In this document: positions 25,317 through 35,525 of the stretch, piece by piece
Position numbering within the stretch: position 1 is the stretch's first letter
Layout: each line of letters begins with the position of its first letter
Assembly: GCA_027483705.1 (NCBI GenBank)
Contig: JAIXTY010000352.1
Span: forward strand, 1 to 55,179
Direction: 5' to 3'
DNA length: 55,179 nt
From: Rubrivivax sp.
Lineage (GTDB): Bacteria; Pseudomonadota; Gammaproteobacteria; Burkholderiales; Burkholderiaceae_C
Program-made: the position numbers and the translations under genes
Notes under the pieces: generated by a model
Databases searched by the model: none
What the model saw: the letters and a program-made list of their open reading frames with translations, nothing else
Told to the model about the DNA's origin: nothing

Positions 25317-26111
25317 ATGGTCTGGACGCTGAAGGTGGTGCAGGGAGGCGATCTCGCCGACGCGCTGGTGCCGCAGATCAGCCTGCCGCAGCCGCTGCAG
25401 CGCCTGACCATCGGCCGCGACCCGTCGAACCACTGGCTCATCGCCGACCGCACCAAGGCGATCTCGGCGCGCCACTGCGAGATCGTCGACTCGCCGGCCG
25501 GCCCGGTGCTGCGCGACCTGTCGACCAACGGCACCTTCGTCAACGGTGCCACCACGCGCCTGGCGCGCGAGCACGTGCTGCGCGACGGCGACCGCATCGA
25601 GATGGGGCCGTACGTCATCATCGTCGCCGGCCCGCCGATGCCCGAGCGGCCGGCCGAGGTGCCGCAGACGGTGGCCCCGCCGGCCACGCGGCCCGGCGTC
25701 ATGGACACGGCCCCCGTGCGTGGTGGCGACCCGGCGGCGATGCTGGCGGCCGGCGGCGGCCACGAGGCGGTGCGGCTGACCGAGATCCTGCGCGTGGCCA
25801 AGCCGCGCGAGGACAGCGGCGTCGAGCTGACCAAGATCCGCCTGGCGCCGTCGGCGGCGGCCCGCGCGACTGCACCACCGCAACCGGCCCCGCCGCCACC
25901 CGTGCCGGTGCCGCCGCGCGCACCGTCACCCGACCTGCTGCTGCCCACCGTGAACCGTCCGCCCACCCACCTGGCCCAGGCGCTGGCGCAGGGCCTGGGT
26001 GTGCCGGAGGCGGCGCTGCAGGGCCAGGACCTGCTGGCCCTGGCCGAGCGCCTGGCGGCGGCGGCCGTGGGCGTGGCCCCGGCCGCGGATTGGCTCAAGC
26101 CCCGCGCCTGA
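25317..26111 (+). CDS. FHA-domain protein
   Basis: 264 residues. FHA domain at about 25-105: LTIGRDPSNHWLIAD, ISARHCEI, LRDLSTNGTFVNG and DGDRIEMG, with the Arg, Ser, His and Asn residues that bind phosphothreonine. The rest (about 105-264) is Pro/Ala-rich and low complexity, ending in a short helical segment (LAQALAQGLGVPEAALQGQD). The ATG at 25317 follows GGGAGGA and the U32 stop. FHA modules read Ser/Thr phosphorylation, but no kinase gene is adjacent. The next two genes (cyclic-nucleotide-binding protein, membrane redox fusion) follow closely, implying a common complex or pathway. Confidence 0.88.
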   Translation: MVWTLKVVQGGDLADALVPQISLPQPLQRLTIGRDPSNHWLIADRTKAISARHCEIVDSPAGPVLRDLSTNGTFVNGATTRLAREHVLRDGDRIEMGPYVIIVAGPPMPERPAEVPQTVAPPATRPGVMDTAPVRGGDPAAMLAAGGGHEAVRLTEILRVAKPREDSGVELTKIRLAPSAAARATAPPQPAPPPPVPVPPRAPSPDLLLPTVNRPPTHLAQALAQGLGVPEAALQGQDLLALAERLAAAAVGVAPAADWLKPRA

Positions 26112-26132
26112 GCACGACGAGGAGGCGACCCG

Positions 26133-26612
26133 ATGAGCGACTTCTTCAGCTACCAGTCCCCCGCCGAGCCGCCCCGCGGCAAGGCCGCGCCGGCCGCGGC
26201 GGCCCTGCCACCGCAGTGGGTGCTGCAGGAGCTGTCGCCCGACGACTGGGAGCACGTGCTGCGCTTTGCCGCGCGGCGGCGCCAGGCCGCCGGTTCCATC
26301 GTCGTGCCGCTGGGCGAGCGCGAGCCGGCGCTGCACCTCATCGCCAGCGGCCAGGTGCGGCTCGAGGCGCCGGGCCAGGCGCCGATGCTGCGCGGCGAGG
26401 GCGAGGCCTTCGGGCTGCTGAGCTTCCTCGACGGCGCGCCCAGCGCCGTGCAGGCCGTCGTGGCCGGCAACGGGCCGGCCGAGCTGCTTCGGCTCACGCC
26501 CGAGTCGCTGCAGCAGCTGGCCGCCTGGCAGCCGCGCCTGGCCCTGGCCCTGCTGCGCGACGTCGCCGCGCTGGTGGCGGCGCGGCTGCGCGCGCTGCAG
26601 CCGGCCGACTGA
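26133..26612 (+). CDS. Cyclic-nucleotide-binding domain protein without DNA-binding domain
   Basis: 159 residues. One cNMP-binding beta-roll (about 30-155): RRRQAAGSIVVPLGEREPALHLIASGQVRLE, GEAFGLLSFLDGAPS and the terminal helix LALLRDVAALVAARLRAL. There is no helix-turn-helix, so it is not a Crp-type activator but a stand-alone sensor or regulatory subunit. The glycine-rich phosphate-binding cassette is degenerate (GEGEAFGLLSFL; no clear Arg), so the ligand may not be cAMP. Preceded by a very strong GAGGAGG, 21 bp after the FHA gene, and followed 19 bp later by the redox fusion. Confidence 0.83.
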   Translation: MSDFFSYQSPAEPPRGKAAPAAAALPPQWVLQELSPDDWEHVLRFAARRRQAAGSIVVPLGEREPALHLIASGQVRLEAPGQAPMLRGEGEAFGLLSFLDGAPSAVQAVVAGNGPAELLRLTPESLQQLAAWQPRLALALLRDVAALVAARLRALQPAD

Positions 26613-26631
26613 AGCGGACGGGCCGGCGCCG

Positions 26632-29364
26632 ATGACCGTCATCCCCATCGTGCCCGCCCGGCCCGCGGCGCCCGCCGCCGAGGCCGAGCGCCAGGCGGCC
26701 ACGCAGTTCTTCCGCAACTACACGCAGCGCGAGGCCCGGGCGCCGATGGCGCTGTGGTGGGCCCTGCGCGTGGTGGTGTTGGCCGCGGCCGTGGCGTTGG
26801 CGGTGCTGCTGCTGCTGAACCCGCCGCTCGGGCTGACGCTCTTCTGGAAGCTGGCCATCCCGCTGGTGCCGGCGCTGCTGGTGATCGCTCCCGGCCTCTG
26901 GCGCCAGGTGTGCCCGATGGCGACGATGAACCAGATCCCGCGCCTGGCGGGCTGGCAGCGCCCGCGCGACCTGCCGCACTGGGCCAAGGCTTCGGCCTTC
27001 GGCATCGCGGTGGCACTGTTCGTGGGCGCGGTGAGCCTGCGCGTGCCGCTGCTCAACCACGCTGGGCCGGTGGTGGGACTGGGCGTGATCGGCGTGCTGC
27101 TGCTGGCGCTGGCGGGCGGCATGGCGTTCAAGGGCCGCAGCGGCTGGTGCGGCACCTTCTGCCCGCTGGCGCCCATCCAGCGCACCTACGGCCAGGCGCC
27201 GCTGTTCGTGGTGAAGAACGGCTACTGCGAGCCCTGCGTGGGCTGCCAGAAGAGCTGCTACGACTTCAACCCGCGTGCGGCCGTGTTCTCCGACGTCTAC
27301 GACGACGATCCGCGCCATGCGGCGCAGCGGCGCCTGTTCTTCGGCCTGTTGCCGGGGCTGATCCTGGGCTACTTCCTGCAGGGGCCCGAGCCGGCCTACG
27401 GCACCGGCACCTACCTCGCCGTCCTGCTGGCCGCCGTGTGTGCCTCGGCCGGAGCCTACGGGCTGGTGCTGGCCTTCCTGCCGGCCAACCCGTACCGCGT
27501 GTCGCTGGGCTTCGGCGTGCTGGCGCTGGCCAGCTTCTACTGGTTTGCCGGGCCGCTGGTGGTGGGCACGCTGGCCGGGCTGGCCGGTGCCGAGGCGCCG
27601 GGCTGGCTGCTGGCCGCGTCGCGCGGCGCGGGCCTGGCGCTCGCGGCAGCCCTGGCGGCCAGCGGCCTGTATGCCGAGCGCCGCTGGCAGGCGGTGAAGA
27701 AGAAGCCCGCGGCTGCGGCCGCGCCGGCGGGCGAGGCGCCGCCGCGCCGCGGCGCCGGGGCCGCGCTGCGCGAGCAGCTGGCCGCGCACGCCGGCGCCGA
27801 GGTCACCGACCGCGGCTCGGGCATCACCTTCAACGTCGACGGCGAGCAGACGCTGCTCGAGGCCATCGAGGCCGCCGGGCTGAAGATCAACTTCGGCTGC
27901 CGCGCCGGCGTCTGCGGCGCCGACCCCGTGGCCGTGTGCGAGGGCATGGACAACCTCTCGCCACCGAGCGACGACGAGCTCGCGACGCTGCGCCGGCTGG
28001 GCCTGGAGGGGCGCGCGCGCCTGGCCTGCATGTGCAACGTCAGCGGGCCGGTGGTGATCGACCGCGACCCGCATGCCGCCCCGGCGCCGGTGGCGGTGAT
28101 CAGGACGCTCACGCCCGAACGCGACCGCGCGCGCGAGCAGGGCATCGAGCGTGTCGTCATCGTCGGCAACGGCGTCGCCGGCATGGGCGTGGCCGAGGCG
28201 CTGCGCCGTGGCAGCGAGAGCCTGCAGATCGACATCGTCGGCAACGAGCCCTTCGCCTTCTACAACCGCATGGGCATCGGGCGGCTGGTGTACGACAGCG
28301 CAGGCCTGGAGGCGCTGACGCTGGTGCCGCCCGACTGGCCCGAGCGGCAGCGCATCGGCGTGCACCGCGGCGCCGTGGCGCTGCGCATCGACCGTGAGCA
28401 GCGCGTGCTGCATCTGCACGGCGGCAAGGCGCTGCCCTACGACCGCCTCGTCATCGCCACCGGCGCGCGCTCGACGCCGCCGGACGCGAACTTCCTGAAG
28501 CACCCCAACGCCTTCGTGCTGCGCAGCGCCGAGGACGCGCAGGCCATGCGCTACTACGCCGGCCGCGCGAAGGCGAAGCGTGCGTTGGTGGTGGGCGGCG
28601 GCGTGCTGGGCGTGGAGGCGGCCGACGCGCTGCACCACCTGGGCCTGAAGGTGACGCTGCTGCAGCGCGCCGACCGGCTGATGAACGCGCAGCTCGACCA
28701 GCCCGGCGCCGCACGGCTGCAGGGCTACCTCGAGAGCATCGGCATCCAGGTCGTCACCAACGCGTCGGTGATGCGCTACGAGGGCGCGCCCGTGCTCGAG
28801 GTGGCGCAGCTGGCCCACGGCCCGCGCGTGAAGGCCGACGTCTTCGTGGCCGCGCTCGGCATCCAGGCCAACACCTTCATCGCCGAGCAGGCCGGCCTGG
28901 CGCTGGGCGACAACGGCGTCCGCGTCGACCGCCACATGCGCACATCCGACCCCGCCATCTACGCCGTCGGCGACGTGGCCGAGCTCAAGGGCACGCCACG
29001 CGGGCTGTGGCCCATCGGCAGTGCACACGCGGCCACGGCGGCGGCCTCGATCCTGGGCGACGACGCGCCCTACGCGACGCCGCGCATCGTGCTGCAGCTC
29101 AAGTGCGACGGCATCGACCTGCGCAGCCAGGGCGAGATCGTCGCGCGCGAGGGCGACGAGGACTTCCACGCCCGCGAAGGTGACGATGCCTGGTGGCGCC
29201 TCGTCGTGCGCCACGGCCAGCTGGCCGGCGGCCTGTACGTGGGCCCGCCGGGCACGGCCAAGGCCTTCACGAAGCTGTTGCAGCAGCCGGTGGACCTGGG
29301 GCCGCTGCGCGCCGAACTGCGCGCCGGCAGCCTGGACGGCCTGAAGCGCCTGGCGCGCGCCTGA
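26632..29364 (+). CDS. Membrane 4Fe-4S / ferredoxin / FAD-NAD oxidoreductase fusion
   Basis: 910 residues, three modules. (1) Membrane part (about 40-350) with around eight hydrophobic helices and NosR/NapH-like cysteines: CP at 94, GWCGTFCPLAPIQR (173, 177) and YCEPCVGCQKSCYDFNP (199, 202, 205, 209). (2) Ferredoxin-like domain (about 385-475) with Cys423, 428, 436, 466 and 468; the canonical third ligand (C-x4-C-x2-C) is Asp431. (3) Pyridine-nucleotide-disulfide-type flavoprotein (about 505-910): FAD motif VVIVGNGVAGMGVAEAL, NAD motif ALVVGGGVLGVEAADAL and YAVGDVAEL. Together these could carry electrons between NAD(P)H and a membrane partner. FHA and cNMP proteins upstream suggest post-translational control. 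No known complete homologous system comes to mind. Confidence 0.85.
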   Translation: MTVIPIVPARPAAPAAEAERQAATQFFRNYTQREARAPMALWWALRVVVLAAAVALAVLLLLNPPLGLTLFWKLAIPLVPALLVIAPGLWRQVCPMATMNQIPRLAGWQRPRDLPHWAKASAFGIAVALFVGAVSLRVPLLNHAGPVVGLGVIGVLLLALAGGMAFKGRSGWCGTFCPLAPIQRTYGQAPLFVVKNGYCEPCVGCQKSCYDFNPRAAVFSDVYDDDPRHAAQRRLFFGLLPGLILGYFLQGPEPAYGTGTYLAVLLAAVCASAGAYGLVLAFLPANPYRVSLGFGVLALASFYWFAGPLVVGTLAGLAGAEAPGWLLAASRGAGLALAAALAASGLYAERRWQAVKKKPAAAAAPAGEAPPRRGAGAALREQLAAHAGAEVTDRGSGITFNVDGEQTLLEAIEAAGLKINFGCRAGVCGADPVAVCEGMDNLSPPSDDELATLRRLGLEGRARLACMCNVSGPVVIDRDPHAAPAPVAVIRTLTPERDRAREQGIERVVIVGNGVAGMGVAEALRRGSESLQIDIVGNEPFAFYNRMGIGRLVYDSAGLEALTLVPPDWPERQRIGVHRGAVALRIDREQRVLHLHGGKALPYDRLVIATGARSTPPDANFLKHPNAFVLRSAEDAQAMRYYAGRAKAKRALVVGGGVLGVEAADALHHLGLKVTLLQRADRLMNAQLDQPGAARLQGYLESIGIQVVTNASVMRYEGAPVLEVAQLAHGPRVKADVFVAALGIQANTFIAEQAGLALGDNGVRVDRHMRTSDPAIYAVGDVAELKGTPRGLWPIGSAHAATAAASILGDDAPYATPRIVLQLKCDGIDLRSQGEIVAREGDEDFHAREGDDAWWRLVVRHGQLAGGLYVGPPGTAKAFTKLLQQPVDLGPLRAELRAGSLDGLKRLARA

Positions 29365-29419
29365 TACGCCCGCCACGCGCGGCCGCCGGGTGTGAATTGC
29401 TCGGCGGCCGGGCCCGACG

Positions 29420-29434
29420 TGGCACGCCGCCTGC
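29420..29434 (+). promoter_or_regulatory. Sigma-54 (-24/-12) promoter candidate
   Basis: TGGCACG-CCGC-CTGC: a perfect -24 box, exact GG-N10-GC spacing and one mismatch in the -12 box. It is nearly the same as the promoter of the minus-strand PEP-CTERM gene. Predicted start near 29446 gives a leader of about 29 nt to the ATG at 29475. Confidence 0.6.
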
Positions 29435-29474
29435 CGCAGAGAATGCGGGTTTGGCCTGAACCAACGAAAGCCCC

Positions 29475-30482
29475 ATGAAGATCCTGCTCACCGGCGCCGC
29501 CGGTTTCATCGGCATGACGACGACGCTGAAGCTGCTGGCGCGCGGCGACACGGTCGTGGGGCTGGACAACCTCAACGACTACTACAGCGTGCAGCTCAAG
29601 CGCGACCGGCTGGCGCGGTTGAGCTCGCACCCGAATTTCCGCTTCGTGCAGATGGACGTGGCCGACCGGCCGGGCATCGAGAAGCTGTTTGCCGAAGAGC
29701 GCTTCGACCGCGTCATCCACCTGGCCGCGCAGGCCGGCGTGCGCTACTCGCTCGTCAACCCGCACGCCTACATCGACAGCAACATCGTCGGCTTCATGAA
29801 CATCCTCGAGGGCTGCCGGCACTCGAAGGTGCAGCACCTCGTCTACGCCAGCAGCTCCAGCGTCTACGGCGGCAACACGCGCATGCCGTTCTCCGAGCAC
29901 GACAGCGTCGACCACCCGGTGAGCATGTACGCGGCCACCAAGAAGGCCAACGAGCTGATGGCGCACACCTACAGCCACCTGTTCGGGCTGCCGACCACGG
30001 GGCTGCGCTTCTTCACGGTGTACGGGCCCTGGGGCCGGCCGGACATGGCGCTGTTCCTGTTCACGAAGGCCATCCTCGAGGGCCGGCCCATCGACGTGTT
30101 CAACCACGGCCAGATGAAGCGCGACTTCACCTACGTCGACGACATCGTCGAGGGCGTGATCCGCGTCACCGACCGCATCGCGGCACCGAACCCGCAGTAC
30201 CAGTCGGACACGCCCGATCCCGGCACCAGCCACGCGCCGTTCCGCGTGTTCAACATCGGCAACCACAACCCGGTGCCGCTGCTGGATTTCATCGGCGCCA
30301 TCGAGGACGCGCTCGGCCGCAAGGCCGAGAAGAACCTGCTGCCGCTGCAGGACGGCGACGTGCCGGCCACCTATGCCGACGTCGAGGCGCTCACCGAGTG
30401 GGCAGGCTTTGCGCCGGCCACCGACGTCCGCACCGGCATCGGCCGTTTCGTCGAGTGGTACCGCTCGTACTACAAGGTGTGA
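29475..30482 (+). CDS. NAD-dependent sugar epimerase, UDP-glucuronate 4-epimerase-like
   Basis: 335 residues, extended SDR. Cofactor motif [35 protein letters not shown] (typical of UDP-glucuronate epimerases), catalytic [10 protein letters not shown] and Tyr-x3-Lys in [11 protein letters not shown], then [19 protein letters not shown]. It should interconvert UDP-glucuronate and UDP-galacturonate, supplying acidic sugars to the exopolysaccharide. It stands alone just before the PEP-CTERM regulator block and has its own sigma-54-type promoter. It complements the nucleotide-sugar dehydrogenase at 54565. Substrate could also be a UDP-HexNAc uronate. Confidence 0.9.
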   Translation: MKILLTGAAGFIGMTTTLKLLARGDTVVGLDNLNDYYSVQLKRDRLARLSSHPNFRFVQMDVADRPGIEKLFAEERFDRVIHLAAQAGVRYSLVNPHAYIDSNIVGFMNILEGCRHSKVQHLVYASSSSVYGGNTRMPFSEHDSVDHPVSMYAATKKANELMAHTYSHLFGLPTTGLRFFTVYGPWGRPDMALFLFTKAILEGRPIDVFNHGQMKRDFTYVDDIVEGVIRVTDRIAAPNPQYQSDTPDPGTSHAPFRVFNIGNHNPVPLLDFIGAIEDALGRKAEKNLLPLQDGDVPATYADVEALTEWAGFAPATDVRTGIGRFVEWYRSYYKV

Positions 30483-30483
30483 A

Positions 30484-31272
30484 TCACCGCACCTCGGCCA
30501 TCAGCACGCGCAGCGCCGCCACCGGCACGGCGTAGCTGATGCCCGTGGGGCTGGACAGCGCGCTCTCGCGGCCGGCCTTCACCAGCACCATGTTGACGAT
30601 GCCGATGACGCGGCCCGTGGCGGCGTCGAACACGGGCCCGCCGCTGTTGCCGGGGTAGGCCGTGGCGTCGAGCTGCAGCAGCTCGAAGTTGCCCTCGCGC
30701 AGTCGCAGCAGCGCGCGCGGATCGAGATTGGAGGCGGTGGACGCCGGCAATGCCGCCGTCGTGATGCTGGCGACGATGCCGCGGTGCGTGACCGTTGCGA
30801 AGCCCAGCGTGCCGCCGATCGGGAAGCCCATCAGCGCGATGTCCTGGCCCTCGCGGGCCGTGCCGGCCTCGGCAAGCTCCAGCGGCTTCAGCGGCGGGCC
30901 CTCGATGCGCAGCAGGGCGAGGTCGCGCGCGCGGTCGGTGGCGACCACGCGTGCGCGGCGGCCCTGGGCGGCCTCGCCGGCCCGGCCGACCATCACCATC
31001 ATCTGCGGGCCGCTGCCGGGATCGCTGGTGTCGGCGCCCGGCGCCAGCACGTGGAAGTTGGTGGCCACCAGTGTGCCGTCGCCGACCACGAAGCCGGTGC
31101 CGCGGAAGCCGAAGCGCGGCGTGTCGGTGGGGCTGAAGGTGCCCACCGGCAGCACCGAGGGCCGGGCCGCCGCGATCAGCGCCGGCAGGTCGGCGGCGCC
31201 GGCCCGCCGCGGCAGCGCCCCGGCCAGGCCCAGGGCCAGCGCTGCCCCGAGCCAGCGGCGGCGGGCTGTCAC
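30484..31272 (-). CDS. Trypsin-like serine protease coupled to PrsT
   Basis: 262 residues from a GTG whose GTGA overlaps the PrsT stop. Signal peptide: RRRWLGAALALGLAGALPRRAGA. Trypsin-fold triad: His in ATNFHVLAPG, Asp in RARDLALLRI, Ser in AYPGNSGGPVFD. No PDZ domain, unlike the DegP-like protease at 18095. Overlap with prsT implies co-expression and a role in the PEP-CTERM/exopolysaccharide envelope machinery, perhaps processing exported PEP-CTERM proteins or PrsT clients (inference). The 3' end stops 1 bp from the convergent epimerase gene. Confidence 0.87.
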   Translation of the reverse strand: MTARRRWLGAALALGLAGALPRRAGAADLPALIAAARPSVLPVGTFSPTDTPRFGFRGTGFVVGDGTLVATNFHVLAPGADTSDPGSGPQMMVMVGRAGEAAQGRRARVVATDRARDLALLRIEGPPLKPLELAEAGTAREGQDIALMGFPIGGTLGFATVTHRGIVASITTAALPASTASNLDPRALLRLREGNFELLQLDATAYPGNSGGPVFDAATGRVIGIVNMVLVKAGRESALSSPTGISYAVPVAALRVLMAEVR

Positions 31273-34082
31273 AGGCTCTTCAGCAGTCGCGCCACCTCGG
31301 CCTGGTCGGCGAAGCGCTCGCCGAGCTTGACCAGCTCCTCGAGTTCGGCGCGGGCGTAGGCCTTGTCGCCACTCTGGATGAGCAGCCGTGCCAGCGTGAG
31401 CTTGAGCCCCGGGTCGTTGGGCGCGCGCGAGATGGCCGACTTCTGCAGCTCGATCGCCTGCGGCAGCTTCTTCTCGCCAGCCAGTGCCAAGGCCAGCGTG
31501 TCCATCAGCTGCGGTCGGCCGGGCAGCAGGTCGTTGGCCTTCTGGGCCATGTCCAGCGCGCCCGGCTTGCTCTGCTTCATCAGCAGGTAGGCGACGTTGT
31601 TCATGGCCAGCGCGTTGCGCGGCTGCACCTCGAGCACGGTGCGGTAGTGGGCCTCGGCCGCGGCCCAGTCGCCCTTGCCCAGCGCGAGGTCGCCCTGGTA
31701 GTAGCGGAAGCCGACGTCCTTGGGGTTGGCGCGTGCCCACTCGCTGGCGAGCTTGTCGGCGTCGGCCTGCTTGCCGCCGCCACGCAGCGCCATGTGCAGC
31801 CGCACGGCGGTGTCGGTGTTCTTCTGCAGGTTCATCGCGCTGCGGTAGGCGGCGATCGCGGCATCGTGGTTGCGGCGACTGGACTCGATGTCGCCCTCGA
31901 GCAGGAAGCCGGCGGCGTCCTTCGGGTCGGCCTTCTGGATGTCGCGTGCGAGCGTCAGCGCGTCCTGCGGGCGGTTCTGGCGCATCGCCACGGCCACCAG
32001 GCCGCGGCGTGCCGGCATGTAGTCGGCGCGCAGCTTGAGCGCGGCGTCGAGTGCGCGCTTGGCGCCGTCGAAGTCCTTCGTGGCGATCATCGCCTCGGCC
32101 AGGCGCACCTGGAACTGCGGGTTGCTGGTGTTCTGCGCCGTCAGCTGCTTGAAGGTGGTCACCGCGCTGGCGGCGTCGTTGGCGGCCAGCTGTGTGCGGC
32201 CCAGCGTCTCCTGGATGGTCGAGTTGGCGGGCAGCGCCGCGGCGGCCTCGCGCGCGGCCGTCAGCGCCGAGGCGGTGTCGCCCGTGGACAGCAGGTGGTT
32301 GACGAGCAGCAGGTGCGGCTGCTGCTCGCCGGCATTGGCCTTGACCGCGGCCCGCAGGTGCTTGAGCACGTTCTCCGGCGTGTCGCCGGTGCGCATCGCG
32401 AGCTCGGCCAGCGACAGATGCACCTGGAAGCTGGTGGGGTTGGACTTGGCGTAGGCCTCGAAGCGCTGGCGGGCGTCGTCGGGCTTCTTGGCGTCCAGGT
32501 CGATCGCGGCCAGGCTGGCGATGGCCGGGAAGTACGCCGGCTCCTTGCTCAGCGCCTGCTCGAACGACTTGGTCGCGGCCGGGATGTCGCGCTTGAGCAG
32601 CTGCACACGCCCGCGCAGGTGGTACGGCAGCGCCTTGTCGGGCTGCTTCTTCTCGATGTTGTCGATGGCCTTCAGCGCACCGGCCAGGTCGTTCGCGCGC
32701 AGGCGGGCACTGACCAGCGCGAGGTCGGCGCGCGTGCCCTTGTCCTCGGCCGCCACGGCCTCGAGCTTGGCGATGGCGCCGCTGCTGTTGCCGCGGGCCA
32801 TCTCGGCCAGCGCCACCGTGGTGCGGATGCGGGGGTCGTCCGGCGCGATCTTGGAGGCCGCGGCAAACGCGGCGTCGGCCTTCTTGTTGTCGCCCAGGCG
32901 CGTGTAGGCCTCGCCCGCGAGCGCCAGGCTGCTGGCGTCGGGCGTCTTGCCCTCGACCACCGGGTTCAGCACCTCGATGGCCTTGGCCGGCTGGTTGAGC
33001 CGCAGGTAGGTCTGGGCCAGCAGCTGGCGCGACAGGAGCCGCCCGGGCGCGTTCTTGAGGGCACGTCCGAGGAAGGCCTCGGCCTCGGCCAGGCGGCCGA
33101 GCCGGAAGTCCGCGGCGCCGGCGAGCTCGAGCACGCGCGCGCTGTTGGGCACGCCCTTGAGCAGCTTGTCGGTGTACTCGCGGCTCTTCTTGTAGTCGCC
33201 GTCGGAGAACGCGAACTGCGCCTCGAAGAACACCGCGTCGGGGTGGTTCGGCGCCACCTTCTTGAGCTCGGCGAACTGCGTGCGTGCGGCGTCGCGCTGG
33301 TTCTGCTCGTTCAGGATCGTGATGATCGAGGTGTGCGCGGCCACCGACTTGGGCGACTTCTCGAGCACCCGCTTGAAGGTCGCGAGCGCGGCGTCGCGGT
33401 CGCGCTTGCCGAACCACTGGACCTCGCCCTTGAACACGCCGGCACGCTCGTTGTCGGGCTCGCGGCCGAGCACGTTGTCGAGCTGCGCCAGTGCGCCGTC
33501 GAAGTCGCCCGACGCCGCTTGCAGCCGGGCCTGCAGCACGACGGCCGGCCCGTAGCCCGGCAACAGGCGCAGGGCCGAGTCCGTGAGCTCGCCGCCGCGC
33601 TGCGCGTCGTTGCGCGCCATGTGCGCGCTGGCCAGCGACACCAGCAGGTCGGCCTGCGCCTTGGGGTCGTTCAGCCGCGTGTCGCCGTACTGCGCCAGCA
33701 GCTTGGTGTCGTCGCCAACCGACACCAGTGCACGCGCCAGCGGCGGGATCACCTTGTCGTCGGCGACCTGCAGCTCCTGGGCCTTCTGGAGTTCGACCAG
33801 GGCCGAGACCGGATCACCCATCTCCAGCAGTGCCAGGCCGAGCTGCAGCCGCAACTCGCCGGACTGCGGCTCCTTCTGCAGCGCGCTCTTGAACTGGATG
33901 ATGGCCGCGGCGTAGTCCCGCTGTGCCATCGCCGCCTTGCCGGCGGCGGCGAGGTCGTCACTGCTCTGGCCGCCGCAGGCGGCGAGCGTGATGGCCGCGG
34001 CCACCAGCGTGGCCGTCAGCAGGCCGGGGGCCGGACGGCCGGCTTGGGTTTGGGGTCTCTGGCGCGGGACGTGATGCGTCAT
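31269..34082 (-). CDS. prsT: PEP-CTERM system TPR lipoprotein PrsT (copy 1)
   Basis: 937 residues. Signal peptide with lipobox ITLAAC (Cys36), then about 20 TPR-type helical repeats to the C-terminus, e.g. DYAAAIIQFKSALQKEPQSG, PAKAIEVLNPVV and GDWAAAEAHYRTVLEVQPRN. PrsT is the giant TPR lipoprotein encoded next to prsK-prsR in XrtA organisms and is assumed to act in outer-membrane export or assembly of the exopolysaccharide or its proteins. ATG at 34082 is preceded by GGGAGA and gives a proper n-region; reading further upstream would enter the PrsR gene. It lies 71 bp after PrsR and overlaps the protease GTG. Confidence 0.93.
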   Translation of the reverse strand: MTHHVPRQRPQTQAGRPAPGLLTATLVAAAITLAACGGQSSDDLAAAGKAAMAQRDYAAAIIQFKSALQKEPQSGELRLQLGLALLEMGDPVSALVELQKAQELQVADDKVIPPLARALVSVGDDTKLLAQYGDTRLNDPKAQADLLVSLASAHMARNDAQRGGELTDSALRLLPGYGPAVVLQARLQAASGDFDGALAQLDNVLGREPDNERAGVFKGEVQWFGKRDRDAALATFKRVLEKSPKSVAAHTSIITILNEQNQRDAARTQFAELKKVAPNHPDAVFFEAQFAFSDGDYKKSREYTDKLLKGVPNSARVLELAGAADFRLGRLAEAEAFLGRALKNAPGRLLSRQLLAQTYLRLNQPAKAIEVLNPVVEGKTPDASSLALAGEAYTRLGDNKKADAAFAAASKIAPDDPRIRTTVALAEMARGNSSGAIAKLEAVAAEDKGTRADLALVSARLRANDLAGALKAIDNIEKKQPDKALPYHLRGRVQLLKRDIPAATKSFEQALSKEPAYFPAIASLAAIDLDAKKPDDARQRFEAYAKSNPTSFQVHLSLAELAMRTGDTPENVLKHLRAAVKANAGEQQPHLLLVNHLLSTGDTASALTAAREAAAALPANSTIQETLGRTQLAANDAASAVTTFKQLTAQNTSNPQFQVRLAEAMIATKDFDGAKRALDAALKLRADYMPARRGLVAVAMRQNRPQDALTLARDIQKADPKDAAGFLLEGDIESSRRNHDAAIAAYRSAMNLQKNTDTAVRLHMALRGGGKQADADKLASEWARANPKDVGFRYYQGDLALGKGDWAAAEAHYRTVLEVQPRNALAMNNVAYLLMKQSKPGALDMAQKANDLLPGRPQLMDTLALALAGEKKLPQAIELQKSAISRAPNDPGLKLTLARLLIQSGDKAYARAELEELVKLGERFADQAEVARLLKSL

Positions 34083-34153
34083 CTCGGTGTCTCCCGGGCG
34101 GCGGCCGGTGCCGCGCCCGCTCCTGGGTGGTCTGGGCTCTTGGGGCGAAGGAA

Positions 34154-35512
<1,359 letters not shown>

Positions 35513-35525
35513 GGGGTGTGCCGCT

